From contig NZ_NFJV01000001.1 of assembly GCF_002160055.1 (NCBI RefSeq), positions 275,548 to 339,547 of the forward strand: a stretch of 64,000 nt of DNA, given 5' to 3'. Source of the DNA: Mediterranea sp. An20 (GTDB lineage Bacteria > Bacteroidota > Bacteroidia > Bacteroidales > Bacteroidaceae). Below the pieces are notes generated by a model that was not told the origin of the DNA, ran no database searches, and saw nothing but the letters and a program-made list of their open reading frames with translations. The position numbers were made by a program, and so were the translations under genes. Below, in pieces: positions 52,071-60,929 of this stretch; position 1 is the first letter of the stretch; each line of letters begins with the position of its first letter.

Positions 52071-54602
52071 CTATTGGACAGCGCCCCTTACCAGCGGCTG
52101 ATCGGCAGGTTGGCTGATTAGGACAAGTTCAACCGACTCAGGCGTATGCTTGCCTTTCCAAGGCACGGAAGCACGGATTTTTATCTTACCGGGCTGCAAC
52201 CCGGCACGCACCAATACAGGCGCCGTCCCCCAACGCACAGGAGCCGGATTGGTAAAGGTCGCCGAATCGGCCACCAGCGTAGCAGGCCCTTCTATCTCAA
52301 ACTGCACCTCGCCATTGTTCAGGCGTTTGATACGGCCTTGTTCATCCGCTACGGCAGCCACTACCACCACCATGTCCGAACCGTCTGCCTTCAAAGGCAC
52401 GCCTTCATCGTCTACCCAAAGCAGCAGTCTGGAAGGACGGCGGGCAGGAAAGACCTGGTGCGTAGCCACCACCTTACCCTCCATCATACCCTCAGCCAAC
52501 AAGTAGGAATCGGCATGTTTTCCGGCACGGGCCAGCGCCTTGTCTTTCATCACATCAAACACTCCCTGGAACGTGATGACCGGAGAGGGCATGCCTGCCG
52601 TGTCTTTCTTCTGGTAGAGCCACGTCTTGCCGCCTTTGCAGTAAGTGAGACGCACCTCTTCGCAGTTGCTGTAGACTGTCACATCGCGGGGCGAAAACGG
52701 TGTCATGCTGTGGGCGATATAGACCATCGGTCCGCTGTCTGCCTTCAACTGTGGATTTGCCTGCGGCGGACGTTGTGCACAAAACATATAATATGCCAGT
52801 TTGGGCTGGCGGAAAGCATCCATGATACCTCCATAGAATGGGTCGGGATGATACCCGCGCTGGTGGTCAAACGAATGCCAGAGACAGCCTCCGACATGCT
52901 GCCGTGTAGTCCGGTACAGCATGTCATAGCACGTATGCTGATAATCTGGCCGGGCATATCCCTGTGCCTGCACCAACATGGGTATTTCCCCCCACGCACG
53001 GCTGGCACGGCTCGGCGAGTTGTGCGAAGACCAATCGTCGACATTGTCCCCCCATTCACGGGTGAAGTAGCTGAAGGAAGGGTCCATTTTGTCAACGCTG
53101 AACGGTCCTCCCTCTCCGTTAATCGGATGGGCAAACTGCACCGGGAAGAGTTCATGACCGCGCGCCGTCACATCGCAACCGGCATAACAGTAGGGATAGG
53201 GATATTCTTCACGCAAGATGTCTGTCACCCGGCGGGCAAAGTCTGCGGGATAATTTGTCTCGTTCAGGATAGGCTCCCACAGCCAGACGGAGGGATGGTT
53301 GCGGTCGCGGCGTACCATGTTGCGTATATCTTCATATACCCGTTGTGCAAAGACCGGCTCGTCGCTCCAGAACTGCCACCCCGGTGTATTGACTATGACA
53401 AACAGGCCCAGTTCGTCGCAGGCATCCATAAAAGCCGGGTCTTGCGGGTAATGGGCGTTGCGGATGACCCGCAAGCCGGCATCGCGCAATTTCTTTGCAT
53501 CGCGCCAGTGCAGGCTGTTGGACAAAGCATTGCCTATCACGGCAAAGTCCTGGTGACGGTTGGCACCAATCAGCGGCTCAGGATAAGGTTTACCGTTCAG
53601 CCAGAAGCCTTCTTTCCCCTTAAACTCAATGCTGCGGATGCCTATGCGGCGCCGATAGCCATCTACGGTGTTTCCTGCCGCGTCTTTCACATACACATGC
53701 AGATTATACAAATAAGGGGTATCCGGCGACCACAGATGCGGTTGTTCCACTTCCAGCCGGCCCGATACCTGCCGCGCCTTGCCCCGGGGCACTGCCAGTT
53801 TTTTCCGTACCGAAACCACCCGGCGCCCTTCGCTGTCGTACAGTTCGCCGACAACAGTACCGGCAAAGGCCTGCCCCGACAAATTACGCACTTGTACATC
53901 CATCCTTACCTCTGCCTTCTCATCTGATACTTGCCCAAATGATACAAACAGGCCTCCTCCTGCCGTTTCATTCTCGTAATTGGGGTCGGTGATGAACACC
54001 GAAGCGTGAACCACCAGCCAGCAATCCCGATAAATACCGCCGCAATAAGTAAAATCCAGGTCGCCTTGGGGCTTGCCGGGCGGATAAGTGGGATCGTCGC
54101 TGTTGTCTGCCCATACGGCTATGACATTATCGCGTCCGTATTCCACATAATCGGTCACGTCGGCAATCGCCGGCAGAAAGCCGCCATAATGCTCCTCTAC
54201 CAGGTGTCCGTTGACCCATACCTTCGACTTGCCCATGATGCCTTCAAAATGCAGGAACAAGCGTTGCCCGCGCCACGCCTCATCGGGTGTAAAGTGCTTT
54301 CTGTACCAAGCTTCGCCCTGGTAATTGATACAACCGCTCGCCTCGACAGGCAATAACTCCAGTCCGTCGGGCAGGGAGACAAGAGACCAGCCGCTGTCAT
54401 CCAAATCCGGCTGTTCGGCACCTGCGAAGCTGCCTTTATAAAACCGCCAGTCAGGATTCATGCTGTAAACACTGCGCCCGGTCTGGGGCAATACATAAAA
54501 TCCGGCAGTGGAAAACTCTGGACCGCTACCGGACCAAACCGATAGTGGAAGAAGGAATGCCAACAAGACTGCCAGCCAACATTTACACCGATAAGTACGC
54601 AT
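52071..54602 (-). CDS. GH2-family beta-galactosidase-like enzyme
   Basis: An 843-residue exported glycosidase with a signal peptide (about 1-26). N-terminal jelly-roll domain: NPDWRFYKGSFAGAEQPDLD, then WYRKHFTPDEAWRGQRLFLH and FEGIMGKSKVWVNG. An Ig-like domain (about 225-330) and a TIM barrel (about 345-600) follow. The barrel has IGANRHQDF, acid/base Glu in LWEPILNETN, and the likely nucleophile Glu in YFTREWGDN. C-terminal beta domains complete it. I start at the ATG 54602 (MRTYRCKCWLAVLL), which gives a clean signal peptide. Together with the sulfatase it could trim a sulfated galactose-containing glycan; specificity is inference. Confidence 0.88.
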   Translation of the reverse strand: MRTYRCKCWLAVLLAFLLPLSVWSGSGPEFSTAGFYVLPQTGRSVYSMNPDWRFYKGSFAGAEQPDLDDSGWSLVSLPDGLELLPVEASGCINYQGEAWYRKHFTPDEAWRGQRLFLHFEGIMGKSKVWVNGHLVEEHYGGFLPAIADVTDYVEYGRDNVIAVWADNSDDPTYPPGKPQGDLDFTYCGGIYRDCWLVVHASVFITDPNYENETAGGGLFVSFGQVSDEKAEVRMDVQVRNLSGQAFAGTVVGELYDSEGRRVVSVRKKLAVPRGKARQVSGRLEVEQPHLWSPDTPYLYNLHVYVKDAAGNTVDGYRRRIGIRSIEFKGKEGFWLNGKPYPEPLIGANRHQDFAVIGNALSNSLHWRDAKKLRDAGLRVIRNAHYPQDPAFMDACDELGLFVIVNTPGWQFWSDEPVFAQRVYEDIRNMVRRDRNHPSVWLWEPILNETNYPADFARRVTDILREEYPYPYCYAGCDVTARGHELFPVQFAHPINGEGGPFSVDKMDPSFSYFTREWGDNVDDWSSHNSPSRASRAWGEIPMLVQAQGYARPDYQHTCYDMLYRTTRQHVGGCLWHSFDHQRGYHPDPFYGGIMDAFRQPKLAYYMFCAQRPPQANPQLKADSGPMVYIAHSMTPFSPRDVTVYSNCEEVRLTYCKGGKTWLYQKKDTAGMPSPVITFQGVFDVMKDKALARAGKHADSYLLAEGMMEGKVVATHQVFPARRPSRLLLWVDDEGVPLKADGSDMVVVVAAVADEQGRIKRLNNGEVQFEIEGPATLVADSATFTNPAPVRWGTAPVLVRAGLQPGKIKIRASVPWKGKHTPESVELVLISQPADQPLVRGAVQ

Positions 54603-54735
54603 AAATACAACCATTAATTTTAGCAGCCTGAACTGCCATGAATAACATGAATAAAAAACACCGCACACATGGGCTGCAAACTCTCAGTCACAGGTAATAA
54701 ATCGCCGGTTAACCAGTCATGCGTGCCATACCCGA

Positions 54736-54743
54736 CAAAGATA
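54736..54743 (-). promoter_or_regulatory. -7 box far upstream of the GH2/sulfatase unit
   Basis: Reverse-strand TATCTTTG is an exact TAnnTTTG match, 133 bases before the ATG at 54602. If used, the GH2/sulfatase message has a leader of about 125 bases. Confidence 0.5.
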
Positions 54744-54892
54744 CGACAAAAAAATGAAATATGCCCCACCTTTTCCAGACAAAAGGGGGCATGACCAGGC
54801 AGAAACAGATAAAAAGCACGAAAACCGGCGTACAGGAAACCACCCGGCCCGAAGCTTACACAGACAGAAAGCCGGGTCCGGACAAACAGAGA

Positions 54893-54947
54893 GGGAGTAC
54901 CGGAATGTGCTTTCCTGCGCCGGAAAGCACTTGATTCCGATACTCCC
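54893..54947 (-). terminator. Terminator-like hairpin after rubrerythrin
   Basis: GGGAGTA (54893-54899) with TACTCCC (54941-54947) and GTGCTTTCC (54907-54915) with GGAAAGCAC (54922-54930) form a long interrupted stem 24 bases after the rubrerythrin stop. Between here and 54603 only the -7 box of the GH2 gene is seen. Confidence 0.65.
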
Positions 54948-54970
54948 TCCCGCCTTTTCCGGCAACCGGG

Positions 54971-55549
54971 TTACCAGTTTTCCTTCTTCACCTCAAAGTA
55001 GGCCTGCGGGTGGAGACATGCCGGGCAAACCTGCGGAGCTTCCTTGCCCACATAGATATAGCCGCAGTTACGGCACTGCCATACCACTTCCTCTTCCTTG
55101 GCAAATACGCCCGAAGTCTCGATGTTCTTCACGAAAGCGAGGTAGCGCTCCTCGTGTCCCTTTTCGGCGACGGCGATGTTGCGGTACATCAGCGCTATTT
55201 CGGGGAAGCCTTCCTCATCGGCCACGTCGGCAAAGTGCGGATAGTCCTTGGTCCATTCTTCGTTCTCGCCGGCGGCAGCGGCGCGCAGGTTCTCCAGCGT
55301 ATTGCCGATGACGCCTGCCGGATAGCTTGCCGTAATCTCTACCATGCCGCCTTCCAGCCATTTGAACATGCGTTTGGCGTGTTCTTTTTCCTGGTCGGCC
55401 GTCTCCTGGAAGATGGCGGCTATCTGCTCATAACCTTCTTTCTTGGCTGCGCTGGCAAAATATGTATAACGCATACGTGCCTGTGATTCACCGGCAAACG
55501 AAGTCAGCAGGTTTTTCTCTGTCTGGGTTCCTTTGATGCTTTTTCCCAT
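54971..55549 (-). CDS. rbr: Rubrerythrin
   Basis: A 192-residue non-heme di-iron peroxidase that protects anaerobes from hydrogen peroxide. The N-terminal four-helix bundle carries the Glu ligands: TEKNLLTSFAGESQARMRYT, then QETADQEKEHAKRMFKWLEG, and a second pair around VAEKGHEERYLAFV. The C-terminal rubredoxin domain has CRNCGYIY and CPACLHPQ, giving four iron-binding cysteines. I start at MGKSIKG (ATG 55549); a Met two codons upstream is possible. It is a single gene with a hairpin after it. Confidence 0.95.
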   Translation of the reverse strand: MGKSIKGTQTEKNLLTSFAGESQARMRYTYFASAAKKEGYEQIAAIFQETADQEKEHAKRMFKWLEGGMVEITASYPAGVIGNTLENLRAAAAGENEEWTKDYPHFADVADEEGFPEIALMYRNIAVAEKGHEERYLAFVKNIETSGVFAKEEEVVWQCRNCGYIYVGKEAPQVCPACLHPQAYFEVKKENW

Positions 55550-55691
55550 AATCAATCTGTAGTTTAAAAGTAAATGAATATTAGTTTGGTTGAATCTCTG
55601 TTTTTTCTCCTTAATTTTTCAGGTCACTTCTGGTATAACAAAAAACACATTCATTATGTTCAATGGTAAACTTACATTTATACTATAATGG

Positions 55692-55805
55692 AGAATGAGG
55701 TGTCTGTCATGGCGAGCGAAGTCGAGCCATCTCACTAAATCTACAAGAACGTGTCTTGAGATCCCTCGACTGCGCTCGGAATGACAGAATGGATGACAGA
55801 ATGAT
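55692..55805. repeat. Dispersed TGTCAT...GAGCG repeat, second copy
   Basis: CTGTCATGGCGAGCGAAGTC+GAG at the left and TCGACTGCGCTCGGAATGAC+A at the right form an imperfect inverted repeat, and TCTTGAGATCCCTCGA matches, inverted, the inside of the MITE-like element at 39.7 kb. The 478-bp gap 55550-56027 holds this, an E-type half element and the sulP promoter. Confidence 0.65.
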
Positions 55806-55844
55806 AATGTCGGAAGAGTTCTCGGACAATCCCCCCGTCTTTTT

Positions 55845-55905
55845 TCCGACAGAAAGTGACGGAACTTTGTGTCTTTGTGTCTCTGTGTTTGATACGAACT
55901 AAAGC
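55845..55905. repeat. E-family repeat, copy 4 (half)
   Basis: TTCCGACAGAAAGTGACGGA, then ACTTTGTGTC and CTCTGTGTTTGATA. It is one end of the E element only, as at 60.9 kb. Confidence 0.6.
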
Positions 55906-55967
55906 CTGATTGAGTGCCTGTTCTTCAAAAAAGACGGAGACTTAGTCGTTTTTTGCTTCTTTTTATC

Positions 55968-55975
55968 TAATTTTG
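55968..55975 (+). promoter_or_regulatory. -7 box upstream of the sulP gene
   Basis: TAATTTTG matches TAnnTTTG, 52 bases before the ATG at 56028. Confidence 0.55.
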
Positions 55976-56027
55976 CGGCCTCATTCTGAACAACAGACGC
56001 ACTAATCAAGGATAACAGACATAAACA

Positions 56028-57710
56028 ATGAAAACCATTCATTTCCAACCCAAGCTCTTCGACACACTGAAGCATTACAGCAAACCGCAGTTCATGTCCG
56101 ACCTCCTGGCAGGCATCATCGTGGGCATCGTGGCCCTTCCGTTGGCCATTGCCTTTGGCATCGCCTCCGGAGTGTCTCCGGAGAAAGGCATCATCACAGC
56201 CATCATTGCCGGCTTCCTCATCTCGCTGTTAGGAGGCAGCCGCGTGCAGATAGGCGGACCGACGGGGGCGTTTATCGTCATCGTCTACGGTGTCATCCAG
56301 CAATACGGTGAGGCAGGACTGATAGCTGCCACGCTCATGGCGGGTGTCATTCTCATCCTGCTGGGCGTGTTCAAGCTGGGAGCTGTCATCAAGTTCATTC
56401 CCTACCCCATCATCGTGGGCTTTACGAGCGGCATTGCCGTCACCATCTTCACCACGCAGGTGGCCGACATCTTCGGACTGAAGTTCGGCGGAGAGACGGT
56501 GCCGGGCGACTTCGTAGGCAAGTGGATGCTCTACTTCAGGCATTTCGACACGGTGAACTGGTGGAATACGCTGGTCAGTCTGGCCAGTATCGGACTCATC
56601 ATCCTGACCCCCAAGTTTTCCAAAAAGATACCCGGCTCGCTGGTGGCCATCGTAGTGGTGACTGTCGGCGTGTGGGCGCTGAAGACCTACGGAGGCATCA
56701 CGGGCATCGACACCATCGGCGACCGTTTCAGCATCCAGGCCCAACTGCCCGGTGCCGCCATCCCCACCCTGGACTGGGAGGCGGTAAAGAACCTTTTCCC
56801 CGTGGCACTGACCATCGCCGTGCTGGGCGCCATCGAATCGTTGCTTTCGGCCACCGTTGCCGACGGCGTTGTCGGCGACCGCCACGACTCGAACACCGAG
56901 CTTATCGCCCAGGGAGCAGCCAACATCGTGGCTCCGCTCTTCGGTGGCATCCCCGCCACGGGAGCCATTGCCCGCACCATGACCAACATCAACAACGGTG
57001 GACGGACACCGGTGGCAGGCATCATACATGCCGTGGTGCTGCTGCTCATCCTGCTGCTGCTCATGCCGCTGGCGCAATACATCCCCATGGGCTGCCTGGC
57101 GGGCGTGCTGGCCGTGGTGTCCTACAACATGAGCGGATGGCGCACGTTTAGGGCACTGCTGCGCAACCCCAAGGCCGATGTCACCGTACTGCTCATCACA
57201 TTCTTCCTCACCGTGGTGTTCGACCTGACCGTGGCCATCGAGGCGGGACTGGTCATTGCCTGCGTGCTCTTCATGCACCGTGTGATGGAAACCACGGAGA
57301 TTTCGGTCATCAAAGACGAGATTGACCCCAACAAGGATACCGGCGCCGACACGCACGAAGAACATATCAGCATCCCGCAGGGCGTAGAGGTGTACGAAAT
57401 CAACGGGCCCTACTTCTTCGGCATCGCTACCAAGTTCGAGGAGGTCATGGCACGGCTGGGCGACCGACCCAAGGTGCGTGTCATCCGCATGCGCAAGGTG
57501 CCCTTCATCGACTCGACGGGCATCCACAACTTAGAAAACCTCTGCCTGATGTCGCAGAAGGAGAAGATAACCGTCGTGCTCAGCGGTGTCAACGACAAGG
57601 TGCACCAGGCTTTGCAGAAATCGGGCTTCTACGAGCTGCTGGGCAAGGAGAACATCTGTCCCAACATCAACGTGGCACTGGAAAGGGCTTCGGCATTGCT
57701 GAACCGGTAA
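56028..57710 (+). CDS. SulP-family anion transporter with STAS domain
   Basis: A 560-residue inner-membrane permease for sulfate, bicarbonate or a related anion. About 12-14 membrane segments (residues 20-430) include the signature LAGIIVGIVALPLAIAFGIA, then GGSRVQIGGPTGAF, and the GAIESLLSATVADGVVGDRH-type segment. The cytoplasmic STAS domain (about 450-555) has VIRMRKVPFIDSTGIHNLEN, with the conserved Asp-Ser-Thr-Gly. The membrane part resembles the bicarbonate/sulfate type common in Bacteroidetes. It is transcribed alone from a TAATTTTG box. Substrate cannot be decided. Confidence 0.9.
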   Translation: MKTIHFQPKLFDTLKHYSKPQFMSDLLAGIIVGIVALPLAIAFGIASGVSPEKGIITAIIAGFLISLLGGSRVQIGGPTGAFIVIVYGVIQQYGEAGLIAATLMAGVILILLGVFKLGAVIKFIPYPIIVGFTSGIAVTIFTTQVADIFGLKFGGETVPGDFVGKWMLYFRHFDTVNWWNTLVSLASIGLIILTPKFSKKIPGSLVAIVVVTVGVWALKTYGGITGIDTIGDRFSIQAQLPGAAIPTLDWEAVKNLFPVALTIAVLGAIESLLSATVADGVVGDRHDSNTELIAQGAANIVAPLFGGIPATGAIARTMTNINNGGRTPVAGIIHAVVLLLILLLLMPLAQYIPMGCLAGVLAVVSYNMSGWRTFRALLRNPKADVTVLLITFFLTVVFDLTVAIEAGLVIACVLFMHRVMETTEISVIKDEIDPNKDTGADTHEEHISIPQGVEVYEINGPYFFGIATKFEEVMARLGDRPKVRVIRMRKVPFIDSTGIHNLENLCLMSQKEKITVVLSGVNDKVHQALQKSGFYELLGKENICPNINVALERASALLNR

Positions 57711-57738
57711 GCGCCGGACTATGTTTCTCACTGATACA

Positions 57739-58010
57739 GGGGGGGGAGTCCGCGGATTCGCCGCAACCGAAAGAAGGGAAATTTACTCCGTGTCTCCGTG
57801 CCTCTGTCTTTTAATTAGTTTATATCAAACACAGAGACACAGAGACACAAAGTTCTGTAACTGTCTGTCGGTAAAATGACGGGAGAGCACAGAGTCCGCG
57901 GCTTCGCCGCAACCGAGAGAAAGAAAATTAACTCTGTGAGCTATGGACAAGAAAACAAAAACTCTGTGTCTCTGTGCCTCTGTGTTTAGTATCATTTAAT
58001 CAGATACATT
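57739..58010. repeat. E-family repeats, copy 5 (one and a half units)
   Basis: First GTCCGCGGATTCGCCGCAAC and CTCCGTGTCTCCGTGCCTCT (57745-57810), then a full unit starting AACACAGAGACACAGAGACA with CTGTAACTGTCTGTCGGTAA, GTCCGCGGCTTCGCCGCAAC and the right end CTGTGTCTCTGTGCCTCTGT (57828-57990). The flank up to the NUC1 start codon matches the flank of copy 3. Nothing else is visible in this 305-bp gap. Confidence 0.7.
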
Positions 58011-58015
58011 TACTT

Positions 58016-58945
58016 ATGACCAGAAAGAAAAGAACCGCTTCCAAAAAGAAAAGTCCGCGGGGGCTGATTTACACGCTCCTGTTAGTCTGCGCCGTCTGCT
58101 TAGGCTATGAGCCGCTGATACGCGCCCTGCACCTCGACCCCGCAGAAGGACTGCCTGCCCTTGTGGGGGAATGGCAAAAACGCCTGCAGTTGCCGGATGC
58201 CGCCCCGTCTTCGGGCAACCCCGCCTCTCCCCTGCCGGACGACGTGCTGCTGCCCGCCCCGTTGGAGGGAACGCCGGAGAAGATTCTGGTGCGGCGCGGA
58301 TATACCGTGTCCTACAACCTGCACCACAACCTGCCCAACTGGGTGGCCTGGGAACTGACAACCGACAAGCTCGTCGAGCGGGAGAGCCGCACGGACAAGT
58401 TCCTGCCCGACCCCGACCTGCCCGCCGACGTGGCCGTGACCACCGACGACTACAAACGTTCGGGCTGGGACCGCGGACACATGTGTCCTGCCGCCGACAA
58501 CCGCTGGCACTGGCGCGCCATGCAGGAGAGTTTCTACATGACCAACATCTGTCCGCAACACCACAACCTGAACCGGGGCGACTGGAAGGAACTGGAAGAT
58601 GCGTGCCGCGAATGGGCACAAAAGGAGGGAAAGATATACATCGTGTGCGGACCCATCCTGTACAGGCAGAAACACAGGACCATCGGACACGAACACCGCA
58701 TCACCGTGCCCGAAGCTTTCTTCAAGGTCATACTCGCTCCCGACAGCCGCCCGCCGCGCGCCATCGGATTCATCTTCAAGAACACGTCCGGCAACCATCC
58801 GTTAGACAGCTACGTCAACTCGGTGGACCAGGTGGAGCGCATCACGGGCATCGACTTCTTCCCGGCCCTGCCGGACGACCTGGAGGAGCAGGTAGAAGCA
58901 GACTATGACCTGAGCTTGTGGAACAGTCCTTCACTTTCATATTAA
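58016..58945 (+). CDS. DNA/RNA non-specific endonuclease (NUC1) with membrane anchor
   Basis: A 309-residue nuclease of the beta-beta-alpha-metal type. The N-terminus is Lys-rich (MTRKKRTASKKKS), then one hydrophobic helix (about 17-36) that anchors or exports it, then a Pro-rich linker. The catalytic motif is SGWDRGHMCPAADNRW (His in DRGH, about residue 162), and YMTNICPQHHNLNRGDW has the metal-binding Asn. Such enzymes degrade DNA or RNA outside the cytoplasm for nutrition or defence. I start at ATG 58016, directly after an E-family repeat. No immunity gene is visible beside it. Confidence 0.87.
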   Translation: MTRKKRTASKKKSPRGLIYTLLLVCAVCLGYEPLIRALHLDPAEGLPALVGEWQKRLQLPDAAPSSGNPASPLPDDVLLPAPLEGTPEKILVRRGYTVSYNLHHNLPNWVAWELTTDKLVERESRTDKFLPDPDLPADVAVTTDDYKRSGWDRGHMCPAADNRWHWRAMQESFYMTNICPQHHNLNRGDWKELEDACREWAQKEGKIYIVCGPILYRQKHRTIGHEHRITVPEAFFKVILAPDSRPPRAIGFIFKNTSGNHPLDSYVNSVDQVERITGIDFFPALPDDLEEQVEADYDLSLWNSPSLSY

Positions 58946-59100
58946 ACACAGAGACACAAAGTCCTGTAACTGTCTGTCGGTAAAAATGACGGGAGGGCAC
59001 AGAGTCCGCGGCTCTGCCGCATACGAGAGAAAGGGAACTAACTCTGTGGGCCGTGGACAAGAAAACCAAAACTCTGTGTCTCCGTGCCTCTGTGTTCGAT
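58944..59100. repeat. E-family repeat, copy 6
   Basis: Begins at the NUC1 stop codon: TAAACACAGAGACACAAAGT, CTGTAACTGTCTGTCGGTAA, GTCCGCGGCTCTGCCGCA hairpin, and right end CTGTGTCTCCGTGCCTCTGT. It is the closest relative of copy 5 and has the same orientation, so the NUC1 gene sits between two direct copies. Confidence 0.7.
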
Positions 59101-59126
59101 TCCTTTGCCATAAAAAGACACAGCAT

Positions 59127-59157
59127 TTTGACGTTTACACGGAAATCCTTACTTTTG
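59127..59157 (+). promoter_or_regulatory. Promoter of the third propeller lipoprotein
   Basis: TTTG (59127-59130), 19 bases, then TACTTTTG (59150-59157): a full Bacteroidetes promoter, 41 bases before the ATG at 59199. Confidence 0.75.
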
Positions 59158-59198
59158 CGCATAAAAGGACTTCCGTCCACCATAAACAACAATGAATC

Positions 59199-60419
59199 AT
59201 GAAGAGACATCTTATTATCTGTACCGCCCTGCTTCTCATACTGCTCACCGCATGCAGCAGACAGCCCGGGAAAACAGCCGCCCAAGACCTGACCGTCATC
59301 GACCTGGAAACTGCCCTGAAGAACCCGCAGGGAGAAATGAAACTGTCCGACCTTTACACTTCGGTGCGCTATGTGCCGCTGGAGACGAATGATTCCTGCT
59401 TGGTAGGCGATTATCCTTCCGTGCGGGAAGCCGGCGACAGGCTCCTCATTCTTTCGTCTGCCCCTACGAACCCGTGGCTTAGTTTCGACCGGCAGACCGG
59501 ACAGTTCATAGCAACCGTCGGCCATACCGGGCAGGACCCCGAAGCCTGTACGGGCTACGCCGGCTACCATGCAAACAACGGACTGCTTTATTTCTCCCGC
59601 GAACCGGACGGACTGCAAAAATATGACACCGAAGGCGGCTACCACGGCCTTATCAAGCTGCCCACCACTTTCCCCATGCCCTCCCAATGGGCCTTTGCCG
59701 ACTCGCTCATCGTGGGATGCCAGAGCAACCGCTGGCCCACAGTCTCGGAGTGCGCCCTACTTTCTTTCACCCCGGACGGGCAACTGAAAGACAGCATCTC
59801 CGACTCTTACGCCGTGGCCGGATACGACAGCATCAAAGCCCCCAACGGACGCATCAGCCTGAAACAGCTGGCAGGAAACGTGCAGATGGCCCTGACTACC
59901 TTCGGCGGAGAGGTGGCCTGGAACACCATAAACGGAGGCAGTGTTTATGCTTACGGAAACGAAGTGAAATACTACGGTGACTTCTCGGACACGGTGTATG
60001 TGCTGAAAGACGGCCGTCTGCAACCCTCCATCGCCTTCCACACCGAAAGCTACCACTTCCCCGCCGAGGGACGCACACGAACCACGGGCTATCGCGACAA
60101 GGTGGTCATCACCCAAGTGACGGAAACGCCGCAATCCATCCGGTTCTATTGCTCGCGGGCCATCTACAGCGAAAAGCCGGAAAACTACTACGGCATCTAT
60201 AACCGGAACACGGGCCGGCTCTGCCTGCTGACCATAGGCAACGAAATAGAAGACGACCTTGCCGGCTTCCTGCCCTACAAAGGCAACCTTATCGGGGCAT
60301 ACGAGGCAGTGGCCTGGCTGGAAGAACACCCCGAAGCCAAAGACAACCCTGCCCTGGCGCCTTTGCTGCAACTGAAGGAAGAAGACAATCCGGTGGTCGT
60401 GGTGGGGCAGCAGGACTGA
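59199..60419 (+). CDS. Six-bladed beta-propeller lipoprotein (no adjacent regulator)
   Basis: A 406-residue lipoprotein (lipobox LLTAC, Cys19). After the signal it has the start typical of the family, TVIDLETALKNPQGEMKLSD, then YVPLETNDSCLVGDY. Blade-like strands follow (LSFDRQTGQFIATVGHTGQD, YDTEGGYHGLIKLP, LSFTPDGQLKDSIS), and the tail EEDNPVVVVGQQD matches the tail of the 61.8-kb copy. It has a strong promoter of its own, and no TPR/HTH gene lies next to it, unlike the other two copies. Probably a surface or periplasmic binding protein; ligand unknown. Confidence 0.8.
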   Translation: MKRHLIICTALLLILLTACSRQPGKTAAQDLTVIDLETALKNPQGEMKLSDLYTSVRYVPLETNDSCLVGDYPSVREAGDRLLILSSAPTNPWLSFDRQTGQFIATVGHTGQDPEACTGYAGYHANNGLLYFSREPDGLQKYDTEGGYHGLIKLPTTFPMPSQWAFADSLIVGCQSNRWPTVSECALLSFTPDGQLKDSISDSYAVAGYDSIKAPNGRISLKQLAGNVQMALTTFGGEVAWNTINGGSVYAYGNEVKYYGDFSDTVYVLKDGRLQPSIAFHTESYHFPAEGRTRTTGYRDKVVITQVTETPQSIRFYCSRAIYSEKPENYYGIYNRNTGRLCLLTIGNEIEDDLAGFLPYKGNLIGAYEAVAWLEEHPEAKDNPALAPLLQLKEEDNPVVVVGQQD

Positions 60420-60443
60420 TAACTTGCCCGGCCGGGCGGAATG

Positions 60444-60929
60444 TAAGCAGTCAATCATACTTTGCGCGGGTTAGCATTGCGCATATCGCCACACTGCTTG
60501 CGCTGACAATCTCATAGAGGGTGAACCTCGCATGTCAGACTCTTGCTTGCTTCGCACACCCGGCAACCTCGAAGAGGTTGAACGATACTTAACCGCCGGT
60601 GGCTCCCCGAAGGGGAACACCTGCGGATTATCTCATCCTCCTCCCTTCCATCGACCCCGAAGGGGTCGAACCACGTTTATTCTGCCCAAAAGAACCGTTT
60701 ATCCATCCCATTCTTACGAACGAGCCTGAGCAACTGTAGATAGCGAACAGGCTATATAAATAGATGAATCGGGAATAAGTCTGTCAGAAGGATGTGGCCG
60801 GACATGTGTGGTTCGACCCCTCCGAGGTCGATGTGAGAGAGCGAGGATAGATCCGCAGGTGTTCCCCTTCGGGGAGCCACCGGCGGTTAAGCATCGTTCA
60901 ACCTCTTTGAGGTTGCCGGCGAAGCTGCG
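60444..60929. repeat. Large imperfect palindrome, about 360 bp, with a flanking arm
   Basis: 60560-60634 and 60845-60919 are about 75-base inverted repeats; each holds AACCGCCGGTGGCTCCCCGA-like sequence, CCCCGAAGGGG and AACCTCnnnGAGGTT. Inside, TCGACCCCGAAGGGGTCGAA (60651-60670) and TTCGACCCCTCCGAGGTCGA (60811-60830) form a second, inner pair. 60450-60575 is shared, inverted, with 13254-13372. No gene is visible. It follows the propeller gene and may act as a very strong transcript end. Confidence 0.7.

Noticed and set aside
45019..54602. Complete polysaccharide utilisation locus
   Set aside because: No SusC/SusD pair, no hybrid two-component or ECF regulator is present, so it is called only a carbohydrate-enzyme cluster.
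58016..58945. Secreted toxin with immunity partner (NUC1)
   Set aside because: No delivery domain and no small neighbouring immunity gene; the protein is a simple membrane-anchored nuclease.
60811..60833. T-arm-like GGTTCGACCCC suggesting a tRNA
   Set aside because: It is part of the inner palindrome at 60651-60833; no acceptor stem or cloverleaf surrounds it. No tRNA was found in the window.
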